Source: Nectonema munidae
Taxonomy: Eukaryota > Nematomorpha > Nectonematoida > Nectonematidae
Assembly (NCBI GenBank): GCA_030549495.1
Contig: JAUIRK010000536.1
Coordinates: 1,054,001 to 1,118,000 of the forward strand
Reading direction: 5' to 3'
Length of the DNA: 64,000 bases
In this document: positions 1 to 10,689 of the stretch, one piece after another
Numbering within the stretch: the first letter of the stretch is position 1
Layout of the letters: the number at the start of each line of letters is the position of its first letter
Program-made: the position numbers and the translations under genes
Notes under the pieces: generated by a model
Seen by the model: only the letters and a program-made list of their open reading frames with translations
What the model was told of the DNA's origin: nothing
The model's database searches: none

Positions 1-303
1 CCTTTTTGCTACTTTTGGATAATATAGGACCTTTTTGCTACTTTTGGATAATATAGGACCTTGTTGCTACTTTTGGATAATATAGGACCTTTTTGCTACT
101 TTTGGATAATATAGGACCTTTTTGCTACTTTTGGATAATATAGGACCTTGTTGCTACTTTTGGATAATATAGGACCTTTTTGCTACTTTTGGATAATATA
201 GGACCTTTTTGCTACTTTTGGATAATATAGGACCTTGTTGCTACTTTTTGATAATATAGGACCTTTTTGCTACTTTTGGATAATATAGGACCTTTTTGCT
301 ACC
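1..303. repeat. 29-bp minisatellite with 87-bp higher-order period
   Basis: Ten and a half head-to-tail copies of a 29-bp unit start at 1, 30, 59, 88 and so on, and run off the left edge. The copies at 59, 146 and 233 carry CCTTGTTGCT where the others read CCTTTTTGCT, so every third unit differs and the true recent duplication unit is 87 bp. Copies are otherwise nearly identical, which suggests recent expansion. The array ends abruptly after 303 in unrelated AT-rich DNA. Confidence 0.97.
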
Positions 304-1640
304 TTTCTTATAACCACTTGTTCAGTTCTTTGCAAAAAATAGATGCAAAGAGTAAGGTTACCCTAAAAAATATTATTACTGCTTTGATCTGTTTTCTCCT
401 CCTCAACTTCACTTCTTCTTTCTATCACACAGTCTTTCAATTCTTGCAAAGAACTGAAGAAGGTGTTTTTAAGACCATTGAAATATTTTGTTTTGAATAA
501 AAAACCTTCTGGTAAACTTTTAAAAAAAAATTTTCTAAATATTGTAAAAAAAATTTCCCATTTTTTATAAAACAAAATAATAAAAATTAGAATAAATTTT
601 TTAAATTATTTTTACGATGGCTTTTTAAAAATAAAACATGTGTTATTTTACACTAAATTTTTACAAAATATTTAACAAAATTTAGTAAAAGATAGTTAAT
701 TAATTATTCAGTTAATTAATTAGTTAATTTTTAAAGTTCCTTTTAACGGGAGAGGATGTAAATAAGTGTCCAAAATTAATTCATTTTTCCATTGAAATTA
801 TAATTAAATGAAAGATATGGAAAATGTAGCAGTATCGTCATATGTGAAGGAAAAATTTAATCTAAAAGTTATTCAAACAAACCCTTCACCGCTACACATA
901 ACGCTTTGAAACGAACGCATTAAACCGGTTAAACACTTGCGCGTCCCCTGAAGCTTTGCGTAAAATCTGTGTATCCCCCTATTTTTGGAATGTATCATCT
1001 CATCAGCCACATCCATCTTTATCTCCTACAAAGCTGCTTGTATAGTTGAGTTCCCACACAAACTTAAATGTACTTAATGTACATCATTTCTGTTCAAAGG
1101 CAAATACTGACGTTATCACACATGTTAGTACCTATAGTAAAAAACCAAGATATAAATTCTTATGGAGCAAATTTTAATTTTGATAAGAGGCATGGGAATT
1201 TTTTAAAGGAGAGACAAAGCGGGGGCGGGGCCACTCATAAATTAAAATTTTGATCAGTTTTGTCCAAATTGCGGACAACGCTCTCTACATACCGCCTTCA
1301 GAATTCTCAAATCTTGCCTGTGGATTCTTTAGAATCGTTTTTCAAAATAGACAAATTAACGCATTTTTAGGAAAATGTTCACGTTTTATATCAAAATATT
1401 TAACTTATTGAAAAACAAGACGTCGCCCCAATTCCAAATTTTTTTATAAGTGAGACAGGCGTCAAAAAAAGATTGAACAAACCTGATTTAGATCATTAAA
1501 CTTAATTCACTTATTCTTTGAACAAAATTAGAGTTTTTACTGAATTTTAAGAGAAAAAATTAAGAAAGATGTTCAGGACATCCGAACACAGAAGCAATAA
1601 AATCCAATCACCATAAAAGATTTCAAACAGCCTACAAGAA
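304..1640. other. AT-rich stretch without a supported gene
   Basis: Only short reading frames without recognisable domains are seen. An AT-rich quasi-palindrome built from TTAATTAATT lies near 695-735. A slightly GC-richer patch at about 880-1320 has no gene I can support. Confidence 0.6.
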
Positions 1641-1701
1641 GTATGAAGGCGAAGCCAGAAATCAAGCATATCCCGTCTTTTTACTTTTCCACACCAAGTT
1701 C

Positions 1702-1848
1702 ATTCGGGTAAAGGTACGGTGGGGATCGAAAAGGCACAATTGCGCCGCTTGTATCAAACTATGAGAAAAGTAGGCTTGATGCAGGATCGAACCCAAGACC
1801 TTGAGTTATCGAGACCCCCTATCAAATCAACCCTACTCACGCCCCAAT
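1702..1848 (-). repeat. tRNA-derived SINE-like repeat, copy 1
   Basis: Read on the minus strand, this stretch matches the plus-strand segment at 33318-33475 along nearly all of its length, with roughly four positions in five identical by eye. Both contain GGGTTCGATCC, a good match to the RNA polymerase III box B of tRNA genes, and a similar tail with a shared GCGCAATTGTGCCTT block. The dispersed copies and box B suggest a tRNA-headed SINE. Box A is not clear, and no target duplication was found. Confidence 0.6.
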
Positions 1849-1949
1849 CATTCACGTACTATTTTCGCTAATTTAAAAACAAAGGGGAATTGCTTTTATT
1901 TTCCTGCGATAGAATTTGAATAAACGTGTACTCTTTAATGCCAATTTAG

Positions 1950-2460
1950 ATAGAAAATGCGTGGGTAAGCCATGTTCCTAACTACTTCAAAAGATTTTAC
2001 TTGATGCGTCTCGTGATAGTGCGCGTTCTGCCATACCTTGCCATTGTTTTCATCAACGCCCTTATCATCCTCGTAATGAGACGCGTTCCGAGAAGATATC
2101 GCAAAAATTTAAACAGCAATAACATCCAGTCCTACGAAAGTACGCAAATACAAAACTTAAATGGCGACGATGAAATCTCCTTGAAAAATGTTGCACCAAA
2201 TCCCCATCCTTTGAGATCGCCTCTCAATCCAAATCTCAATGAAGTTCCCGAGCATTCAAGAGTGTTTGATAGAAAGGTGACAAATCTTTGCTCTAAACTC
2301 ATTTTACGTCATCATCTATTTCGTGCTTAGATTAAAAGCTTCTCCAAAACCACATTCTTCTTCGCCATCCTGTTAACAGTTTTTTCCATCGTGGAAATGC
2401 CGATTATAACAATAATTGTCAGTTTTTTCCTTTTACCCACAAGTCACAGAGAATTGCTGA
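1950..2460 (+). CDS. Class A peptide GPCR, two internal exons (TM5 to TM6)
   Basis: Exon one (about 1950-2276) reads into a hydrophobic helix with the TM5-type proline (VLPYLAIVFINALIILVM), followed by RR and a hydrophilic loop of about 70 residues. A GT donor at 2277 and an acceptor TTCGTGCTTAG ending at 2330 bound a 54-bp intron, phase 0 on both sides. Exon two (2331 to about 2460) begins with a basic stretch and then a TM6-like helix containing TVFSIVEMP, which resembles the TM6 end of FMRFamide, myosuppressin and sex-peptide type receptors. A GTATGA donor follows at 2461. I could not find TM1-4 upstream or TM7 downstream in the window. The family call is inference from helix pattern; a decayed gene copy is possible. 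Confidence 0.5.
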
Positions 2461-2510
2461 GTATGAATTTTTCTTATAATAAATATATAAAATATCCTTT
2501 TCTGTCAAAC

Positions 2511-2665
2511 TTGTTGAAGGAAAGGCATCCATTTGTAAATTTGTGGTCTGGCGAGAACACGCGAGACAACAAAATGAGGATAGTATGTTAAATTTGTTGA
2601 ATACATTTGTAAATTATTGGCCTGGCAAGAACAGGGGAGACAGTAAGAAATAGTATGTAGAGTAC
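2511..2665. repeat. Imperfect direct duplication, about 83-bp spacing
   Basis: Two copies, starting near 2511 and 2594, share TTGTTGAA, CATTTGTAAATT, a CTGGC-AGAACA core and AGTATGT. This is a local tandem duplication downstream of the GPCR exons with no recognised function. Confidence 0.6.
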
Positions 2666-2670
2666 ATGTA

Positions 2671-3139
2671 AAATACTCTTCTATGATAATTGGCCCAGGA
2701 CAATGCCCCCTATTATAATTGCTCTCGGACAACGGCGACTGTTATATTAATTAAAAAAATTGAAAAATATTTTAACTATTGAAAAAAATGTTTAACTATT
2801 CATAAAAAATATGAAAAAAATTTAAAAAAATAAGAAAAAAATATTGAACTATAATTTCACATTTTGAGCTATACACTTTAATCACATCACATCACACACA
2901 CCAACTCTAAAATCAATCATATTTTTTTAAATGATTCGATTTATTAAATACATCTGAGGCAGTTATCCTGCCACCCTAAAATACAAAGTATAGAAAAAAA
3001 GTTTAGAAATTAATTTTAAGAAAAGTTCATCATCATTTAGTGTCCCTATTCAAGGATAATGGAGGATGAAATGAAAAATGAAAGAAGAAAAACATATCCG
3101 TTAATCAGTAATTCGATAAATGAAAATAAAGAAAGGAAA
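2671..3139. other. Very AT-rich spacer
   Basis: Runs of A and T with short repeats of GAAAAATAT type. No gene or element end is visible. Confidence 0.6.
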
Positions 3140-3260
3140 TCATTTTCATATTTTCATATTGGTTTCGGGAGGAAAAGGTTTTACGGCCGGATGCCTTTAC
3201 TGACGCCAAACCCTCCCCATTTATGCGGGCTTGGGACCGGCATTATAGATTCTTTTAAAT
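3140..3260 (+). repeat. GC-rich dispersed-repeat tail, unclassified
   Basis: A short island far richer in GC than its surroundings includes TTTTACGGCCGGATGCC, TGACGCCAAACCCTCCCC and GGGCTTGGGACCGGC. From memory this resembles a repeat 3' region seen in many fish and marine invertebrate genomes. That resemblance is recollection, not a search result. It is preceded by a purine-rich stretch and ends near 3260. Confidence 0.4.
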
Positions 3261-3299
3261 GTATAATGGCTGGGAGACGTGATTTCTAGACAAAATACA

Positions 3300-4134
3300 T
3301 TTTTTAACAATTATATATTTATTTATTCAAAAAAAGACTCGGCAATGTGTGTATACATGAATAAAATTGAAATACAAAAAATAGCTTGAAACTGAGCAAA
3401 GGGTAAAAAAAACTATCATCGTGATGTTCAATCCCTAGACATGCACACACACATAAATTATGAACATAAATTATAGGATGTGAAATTTTGAATCTTAAAA
3501 TATGTTACATTTTATTGATGATGACATTGTATACTAGCGCTTAAATTAGATCAATTTTGTTCTTGCAAAATCAAATTGCTCCATTCATTTTTACGGCAAA
3601 ACGGAATCACGATGAAATATTAACGAAACTTTTTTTAATAAAAACATTATTTTCTTTAAGACTTCCTTGTGAGCATTGTGAATTTTATGGTCATTTTGCA
3701 AAGTCCAATCAACGTTATCGTCTACTTCTTAACTTTTGGAAATTTTCGCAAAACACTAAAAAGTCTCTTCAACTAATCTATCCTTGATTCAAAAAAAATG
3801 GATTTGTTTCTAAATAAAAGATTACTGTACTGAATATTTGATCTATTTTTTTTTTAATTTTATTAAACATTTTATAGATACTTTTTAGACTGTAGTGATT
3901 CTCAATTTTTTTTATCTTATGGGTCCTTTTCGAACTGAAAATTTTTTTGAGGACCCCTTATTTTTATTGCTACAAATTTTATTTTTAAGTTTAAAAGATA
4001 TTTATCAAAAAATATAAGGTAAAAAAAAAGTACATTTAATGGAGCGACGTCTAAAATAGAGAAGTTAATTTAAGGTTGATTGGGAGTTCATATTAATGGT
4101 TTTTCGTATGACGCTGTGTTGAGAAAAGGTGTTT
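3300..4134. other. AT-rich spacer without a supported gene
   Basis: No domain-bearing frame. The segment near 3890, GTGATTCTCAATTTTTT, resembles a hAT terminus, but I found no convincing partner end. Confidence 0.5.
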
Positions 4135-4142
4135 GTCTAAAT

Positions 4143-4461
4143 CAGGGGTCGGCAAATTGGTCAATATCGACCCCTGGGGGTCCATAATAGATTTTTAGGG
4201 GTCGATAAGATAGAAAAACTTACCAAATTGTGCTATGCTTTTTTTACTTTATAGTAGTAATAAATATCCTTTTTCTTTTAGAACATAGCTTAGGACATTG
4301 TATAGTGTAGGATATATGAAACATTTTTGGTTTCTATTTCTCTCTTAATTGTTGACATTGATTAATGCTTTTATGAAACATTTCTATGTGGAGTGGGGGT
4401 CGATGTGAAGACAAATGTTGTATGAAGGGGTCGACGGGTAAAAAAAGTTTTCCGATGCCTG
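4143..4461. mobile_element. Non-autonomous hAT element (MITE)
   Basis: The element starts CAGGGGTCGGCAAA and ends TTTTCCGATGCCTG, an imperfect terminal inverted repeat that extends inward to a GTCGAC/TCGACC region. It is flanked by perfect 8-bp direct repeats GTCTAAAT at 4135-4142 and 4462-4469, the target duplication length typical of hAT. It has no coding capacity. It lies beside the end of an old LINE fragment and may have inserted into that LINE's 3' region. Confidence 0.9.
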
Positions 4462-4463
4462 GT

Positions 4464-5095
4464 CTAAATAGTTAATGAGATTGGATTAGTTTTTGGGAGG
4501 TGTTGAGGATAGGTTTTATTGAGTTGATAAATGTGGAAAAGAGATGAATGATTTTGGGGTGGGATAGAAGTGGTAATAGGGAGATCTGAGAAGTGTAGTA
4601 GTATATTATCAATGATTTTAATGCGTTGAGGTGAGAATATTGGGCAGTGGGGGATGATGTGGATAGGAGTTTCAATGTGGGGACATCTAAATCTGCAAAA
4701 AGGGTTGGAGCGCAGTTTTATGTTGAAAAGGTATGCATAGCATGGGCAATGTGAGTGAACCATCGTATTATGTTACGTGCAAGTGTAAAAGTTGTATTCA
4801 GGGTGAATTGGGCTAAACTTGAAGGAATGTTTTTAGGCTATTCATTTGAGATTGAGTTAATTAGGAATGGTCCGAAAGTTGATAAAGGGAATGATGGGTT
4901 TGGAAAGTATTGTGAAAATGAGAGGGTGGAACACCAAAAGAGTTTGATTGAGAAGAGTTTACTAAGGTTGATTAGTTTTTCAACTAGGCTTAGTGTGGAT
5001 AGAGAGATTTTCTGTCAAGTTGAAGATCTTTTATTGTGTTCTGCGAATCTGTGTTGAAAGTGATATAATTGTAATTGGATTTGAAGGAAATAAGG
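4464..5095 (-). pseudogene. LINE fragment: RNase H to C-terminal end, I/R1/LOA type
   Basis: The minus-strand translation matches the last third of the LINE ORF2 at 53624-56254. Shared landmarks are NLISF and TDSQN of the RNase H domain near 5040-5095, then SHCPC.AY, SNPFCR, ETP.HI and C.IF of the C-terminal CCHC-like region at 4560-4760. The reading frame is interrupted in the RNase H part and opens again over the last 99 residues. The copy is diverged and dead. It could be the downstream part of the same insertion as 8360-9213, with younger elements lying between. Confidence 0.85.
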
Positions 5096-5258
5096 TTGGC
5101 TGTGATGTAGGTACATGCTTTTAACCGTTTAGTGTCCAATAAGCAAAAAAATAAATGTTCTATTCCAAATCAGTTTTTATTGATTATTATTAATCACTAT
5201 ATTGAGTATATGTACCTTTTTGATTTATTAGAAAACATCACATGCAAGTAACAAATAT

Positions 5259-7126
5259 AATGTTCCACATTGGCTACTTTACTATGGTATTGTTATATAC
5301 AAGAAAAAAGCAGGTCACTTTATTTTAAAGATATAAGGCACCTGCATAGACACATGTGTAAGTAATGAATCATTATAAAGCGAACACCCTCTTCATTTCT
5401 TGTGCTAAAAATTGTATCGCTTTTTTCTTCCTTGTTTTCCAGTTAGTCTTCGCTTGATGAAATTTGTTACTTTGAATTCAGTTGTGAACTACATAGAAGA
5501 TGATTTAAGTGATAAAGAGCACGATGTTTGTATTTTGCCTCCTGAAAACTCTTGTTTCTGATGCTGAAGAAATAGATGAAGATTTACTCGAAGACGTTGT
5601 TGCATCTGATGTAACTGAGGAATTGGAAGTGTTCACTAATAACCTTAGTAAAAATACAATAATTCACAACCTTTTACTTCTAATTGGAAAAAAAGTTTTA
5701 AATTTTACAAAGTTCTTTCATCAGACACAACAAGTAGTCATTATCCAATATTAAACTATTCTTTAAAATACTGCCTCAAGAATACTTGCAACAACTATCT
5801 GAAATGTCAAATGTGTATGCAAGTCAGAATGGATTTTCTTTAGATGCCGATTGGAAAGATATAGGACAATTTTTGGGCATAGTCTTGCTTAGAGGGTAGA
5901 ACTGCCTGCCTAAAGAAAATGACTACTGGAGCACCGCACCAGATCTTGGAGTCCAGTTGGTTTTGAGTTCAATGTCAAGGAACACGTTTAAAAAAATTAA
6001 AACATATTTTCATATTGTTGATAATAATAAAATTGATCACACAAATAAAGTAGCAAAGATTTTACCTTTTTATGACGAATTGAACAAAAATCTTCCCTTT
6101 GGAATATTTAGCACAGAACTCAGTATCGATGGTACCATATTATGGTAAACATTCTTGTAAGCAATACATAAAAGGTAAACCCATTCGTTTGGGGTATAAA
6201 CTATGGATAATGTGTTCAAAAAAAGGGTATCCTTTTTCCATCGATATTTATTGTGGCAGGACTGAAGAAAAAAGATCAAGATGCGTTGGTGAGCATGTTG
6301 TTTTGAAGTTTGTGAACGAACTTACTCACCCTGAAATTCATGAAGTTTATTTCGACAATTTTTTTTCATCGCATTCACTTTTTTCTCTTTTGATTGATAA
6401 TAATGTTAGAGCAGTTGGGACAATTCGTGTAAATCGCATCAATAAATGCCCAATAGTTAACAAAATGAAAAAAGTTGAAAGAGGGGAGTTTGAATATCGA
6501 TCTGACGGAAAAGTTTATGTTTGCAGTTGGAAGGACAACTCAATTGTGAATATTGCCTCCAATTTTTGTACGCATATTCCTCTGGGTAAAATTTCAAGGT
6601 ACTGCAAAAATTTCAAAGAGAAAAGACAAGTAAATTATCCGAGCATTGTAAAAAAGTACAATGAATGTATGGGAGGAGTGGATACACTTGACAAGCTTTT
6701 GTCTAGTTACAGACCTCAAATAAGAAGCAAAAAATGGTGGTGGAATCTGTTTAGTAATGGACTAAACTTAAGCGTTGTTTCTGCTTGGCTACTTTTATGC
6801 GAACTTGATGCTTCAAAAAAAGTAACACACTTGGAATTTAGAAGAGATGCTGTTTTACACTTGATAGGATTGGGAAGGTTGAAAGAAATACGTCAAGGAC
6901 CTAAAGCACATCTACCTAAAGATATGGGAGTCACTAAAGGACATTATTTAGTAGAGTCGACACAAGGAAGATGTTCTATTTGTCAAAAAAATACAAAGAA
7001 AAAGTGCAATTTGTGTAATAAAAGACTCCATCAACTTTGTTTTCCTTTATATCATTAAAAAATAAAGTTTTACAAAAATGTTTTTTTAGATACCTTAAAT
7101 GGCCAATGTTCCATTTCTGGAAGATT
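5259..7126 (+). mobile_element. piggyBac element 1, decayed
   Basis: Probable ends are set by a short motif found inverted at both sides: AATGTTCCACATTGG at 5259 and, read from the other end, AATCTTCCAGAAATGG at 7126. The same motif bounds piggyBac element 2 (AATGTTCCACAATTGGAA and AACGTTCCACATTTGGAA), which supports it as the family terminus. Flanking TTAA is only approximate (TATAA on the left, TTAAA on the right), so exact ends are uncertain. Inside is a frame-broken transposase. Confidence 0.6.
5463..7058 (+). pseudogene. piggyBac transposase (element 1), frame-broken
   Basis: The family cuts and pastes DNA at TTAA sites using a DDD catalytic triad. An acidic N-terminal region (near 5490-5640, with LPPEN and DEDLLED) leads into the catalytic fold. 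The first aspartate lies in LSID near 6126, the second in VYFDNFFSS near 6345, and the third in MGGVDTLDKLLSSYR near 6680. A C-terminal cysteine-rich domain (C..C, C..C, H..C) spans about 6970-7055. The last 319 residues (6099-7058) are one open frame. Upstream, the frame shifts at least three times and has one in-frame stop at 5897-5899, and the residues after the first aspartate are disturbed. The THLEFRRD motif is shared with element 2 as THLDFRRE, so the two are one family. Confidence 0.93.
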
Positions 7127-7259
7127 TAAAATCCGGTACAAAAACTTTTTTTTATTTTAAATTTTTAACATTTTATTCAAACTCTAATTAAACTCTTTGA
7201 AGCAAAAAATTATTGAGAACAAAATCCTAAAGTTTTTTCTTTCATTTTTTCAATAAAAA

Positions 7260-8275
7260 ATGATTGGGGTGTGGAAAAAGGTTATTAAAGAATCTGAAAG
7301 TGTTAAAGAAAAGCTTATGGAGGTTTTGAAATCGGAAGTGTTTTGTTTACATTTTGATGGGGAAAGTATTAAAAAGAAAGAGTATCAAGTGGTGTGTCTT
7401 CAAAATAGCCAAAGGAGAATCAATTTTGCAATTCTAACTTGCAGAAATGGTTTTCTAGAGCTATTTTTGAAGAGTTGGTGAAACTTATGGATGATTTTGA
7501 CGCTTGGCAGAGTATAAAAATGATTATATGCGATTCAACAGCAGTGAATACCGGTCGTGAAAATGGGATTGTTGTTAGGTTTCAGAGAATGATGAACGAG
7601 AAGGGATACGACAAGCCACAATTTATTTCATGTCAACACCATGTTTTGGACATGGTTTTGAAACATATCATGGATTCAAGCTTTGGCGGTTCGACCAAAA
7701 GTCCTCACTTGAATTATTTCTTCGTTGATATAATAGTTCAAAATTTTGAATTCTTGAAATCAAATTATATTTCTGATTGTCATCATTATGGAACTTCCAA
7801 AAATACTGGCTGAAGGGATGATTTCAAATTTTTGTTCGAACTCTGCGAGGCATCAAGTTCCATAAAGAATGGCAAATGGCCCAAAATAAGCTGGAAAAAA
7901 CTGCCATCCACAACGCCAGATGGAATTCACGAGACTTGTATACCTTAATGCCTTATTTTTTACTCCCTGAAAAGAGAGAAGAGCTCGAAAAAATTTGTTA
8001 TTTTATTTCATTTTCTTGGTGTGACTTTTGGTTTTCTGACCAAAAATTTGAAGTTTCGACTTATGGTAAACTAAAACAAGCTATAGTTGAACAAAATTGT
8101 ACGAAGGCCATATCCACTTTCCTCACATTTTTCAGTTCTGAAAATTCATAATTGACATTCCTAGAACAAACATCTTTGCCGAACGTGGGGTTAAAAAATG
8201 GAAGAAATAATGAAAAACTCACGCCCTGATAAATATCTAACATCCAAATTTTTAGCTACTAATACTTTTTAGCTT
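7260..8275 (+). pseudogene. hAT transposase remnant, broken
   Basis: Reading pieces in two to three frames show LHFDGESIKKKEYQVVCL, then KMIICDSTAVNTGRENG with a catalytic aspartate near 7531, and FISCQHHVLDMVLKH near 7620-7675. Later come HNARWNSRDLYTL and LPEKREELE near 7905-7990. This order and these motifs are those of a hAT lineage widespread in arthropods. The frame breaks near 7440-7480 and near 7810, and the C-terminal dimerisation part is poorly kept. No inverted termini were identified. It lies directly after piggyBac element 1. Confidence 0.85.
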
Positions 8276-8359
8276 TTCATACGTTTTTAATATAGTTTTG
8301 AAACAATAAATTCGAATTTTTGTTTATATTTTTGTGTACCTTTAGTTATTTGTTAGTAA

Positions 8360-9213
8360 CTTCCCCAAGCTGAGCCATATTGAATGACCGGAAGTATGAT
8401 TGAGGTGTATATGAATTTGCTAATTTTTTGATGGAGACCCCATTTATATGAAATTGCTTTTTTAACTGAGAAAAGTGTTGTTGACAGTTTAGTGTGAATG
8501 TTTTTGAAGTGAGATGTTAATTTCAGATTTGATTGGAGTGGGATGCCAAGGTATTTTATATATAGTTCAGGGCAAGTTGTAACAGTGTGTTCAGTTTTAG
8601 TGGTAGTGCAATAGATCTTTTCCGTGTGAAGTGTATGAGTTTGTCCATGTTAAAAGAGATTTTATACTTGTTAGCCATTTGATTAATTTGTGTAATCAGG
8701 GCCAGGGTGTTGTTAATGTTGTTTGATTGAAGTGTGTCTGAGAAAATGAATAAAATGTGATCAAAGTAGCATTGGGAGAAGTGTGAGTTAGAGTTTATGA
8801 AGTGAAGGATTAGGTTTATGAGAACTAACCAAAGAACGTCTGAAAGACAGCTACCTTGTGGAGTAGAGAGGGTTAATGTTTGGAAGTATTTGCACTTATT
8901 ATGTAATAGAACAAGAATACCTTCCTGGAGGTAATTGGAAATAAATTTGATGATATAAGTAGGGAAGTTGTTATCAATATGGTTGTTGATGATGCAGGGT
9001 GCCATGCTGAGTTGAAGGCGTTTTGGATGTCTAGCAAGATCGTTGTCGCGGTGTGCTGATTTTTTAGTGTTTGATCTAGATAGAGGGTGAGGCGGGTCAG
9101 AGCAAATTCCGTGCCCCTATTTGGTAGATATGCAAATTAGTTTAGGTTTTGCTTGAGTATGTAGTGAATCATTTGTTTCCTTAGAATTTTTTCAATAATT
9201 TTATCTAGTGTTG
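8360..9213 (-). pseudogene. LINE fragment: reverse transcriptase core, I/R1/LOA type
   Basis: Minus-strand translation matches the RT domain of the LINE at 53624-56254: LDKIIEKILRKQ near 9190, FAYLPNRGTE and LTRLTLYLDQTLKN near 9060-9130, LLDIQNAFNSAW near 9020, LSTPQG near 8850, and KYLGIPLQSNLK plus SYKWGL near 8430-8560. A stop and a frame change interrupt it. It starts and ends inside the parent element, so both ends are lost. Its C-terminal continuation may be the fragment at 4464-5095. Confidence 0.88.
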
Positions 9214-9216
9214 GCA

Positions 9217-9437
9217 ATCAAAGAATCAAAAAATGTTCCAATCCAAAAATATTTATTCTTTTTAAATATATCGTTGGCTCCCGTTACTTTTAGAATAGAA
9301 AGATAAACCTAGTCTCTAATAATTTTTATCAAATCATGCATAGCATATATGAAACTAAGAGTAAGGGGAGCCAACGATATATTTAAAAGGAATAAATATT
9401 TTTTGATTTGAACATTTTTCGATTCTTTGATTACAGA
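9217..9437. repeat. Foldback element with long inverted arms
   Basis: The left arm, 9217 to about 9286, contains AATCAAAGAATCAAAAAATG and TTTAAATATATCGTTGGCTC. It recurs inverted at about 9365-9437, leaving a loop of some 80 bp. It encodes nothing. The long near-identical arms suggest a small foldback or MITE-type DNA element. Confidence 0.75.
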
Positions 9438-9700
9438 ATTTTATTTTGATTATTTGACAAATATATTATTTAAAATCGTGGAAATTGCAAAATATAGGTA
9501 ATAACTATCGTATGAGGTAGCAAAATATGAACAGAAAGTTTCATATTTTTTTATTTTTAAAGAATATTTTTCGATTCTTTGATTACACAATTTTATTTTA
9601 ATTATTTGACAAATATATTATTTTAAATAACTTTTCTAACATCGTTTCTCCGAATGAGGTATATCAAATCTTACATCTGGCAAAATATGAACAGAAAGTT
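9411..9700. repeat. Tandem duplication, about 150-bp period
   Basis: The stretch beginning ATTTTTCGATTCTTTGATTA near 9412 recurs from about 9565. Both copies continue through TATTTGACAAATATATTATT to GGCAAAATATGAACAGAAAG or its near match. The first copy overlaps the right arm of the foldback element. Confidence 0.7.
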
Positions 9701-9740
9701 GAAAATTGTCTCCCTAGTCATTTGTACATGGAATAGAAAC

Positions 9741-10044
9741 CATCGTAGTATACAGGTTGGAGATTAATCATCGTAGTATACAGGTTGGAGATGAATCATC
9801 GTAGTATACAGGTTGGAGATGAATCATTGTAGTATATAGTTTGGAGATGAATCATCGTAGAATACAGGTTGGAGAAGAATCATCGTAGTATAGAGGTTGG
9901 AGATGAATTATCGTAGTATACAGGTTGGAGATGAATCATCGTAGAATACAGGTTGGAGATGAATCATCGTAGTATAGAGGTTGGAGATGAATCATTGTAG
10001 AATACAGGTTGGAGATGAATCATTATAATATACGGGTTGGAGAT
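9741..10044. repeat. 28-bp minisatellite, about 11 copies
   Basis: The unit CATCGTAGTATACAGGTTGG plus AGATGAAT repeats from 9741 to about 10044, with single-base variants such as GAATACAGG and TATAGAGG. A diverged single-unit version with the same right flank is found at 14285-14400. Confidence 0.96.
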
Positions 10045-10689
10045 AACACTCAAGTTGTCTACCCGAGTTCAACCGTACAGGTTATGAGAATATATCATTA
10101 CTAACAAGGAAGAGTTTTAGGAAACTCTCTCTCATACTGGAAAAATTTCAAATATATTATTAATATTTTAAAGAATCTGCCATTATACAAATGATGTATG
10201 TGTGTGTGTTTGCAGTGGCGGATCTAGAAAATTTCTATGGGGGGTGGATAATTAAAATTATGGTTCAAATTTTTGGAGGTTCACACATTTACTATATTGT
10301 TTTTGGTTCAAAATTCATCCTAAATGAACCCAAAGTTTTAACAACGCTCTCTATTTGAGGAACATGAGGCCAGGTGTAGACAACAATAGTTACCGATTAG
10401 ACGTAGGCATGGCTAACAATTCAATATTGATAAACAGAGCTGGAGATTGATTTTTCCATGATTATTGGGCGCGCAATATTTTTACTTTTATCGAGAATCT
10501 GAGAACCGAATTTGAAGAATGATAACAAAAAAATAAAACTTTTCAAAAAATGCAATATTTTTAATGCGCAAATTGCAAAAGACAAACCAGCAAAGTATAA
10601 GTGTAGGCCTTAATACGTTATTTACGGCAAGGCTTGATATTGTTCGTCTGAACAAACGTGTACTGCAGATAGTAGGTTAGTTTACGGTC

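Noticed and set aside
1-303. CRISPR-like array
   Set aside because: Units are directly adjacent with no unique spacers, and the DNA is animal nuclear; it is a minisatellite. The same applies to 9741-10044.
267-575. Overlapping short frames on both strands
   Set aside because: Phe/Leu/Ile-rich low-complexity translation partly within the minisatellite; no domain.
5121-7097. TTAA sites at 5121 and 7094 as the ends of piggyBac 1
   Set aside because: Sequences next to these TTAA sites do not match each other when inverted; the motif at 5259/7126 fits better and is shared with element 2.
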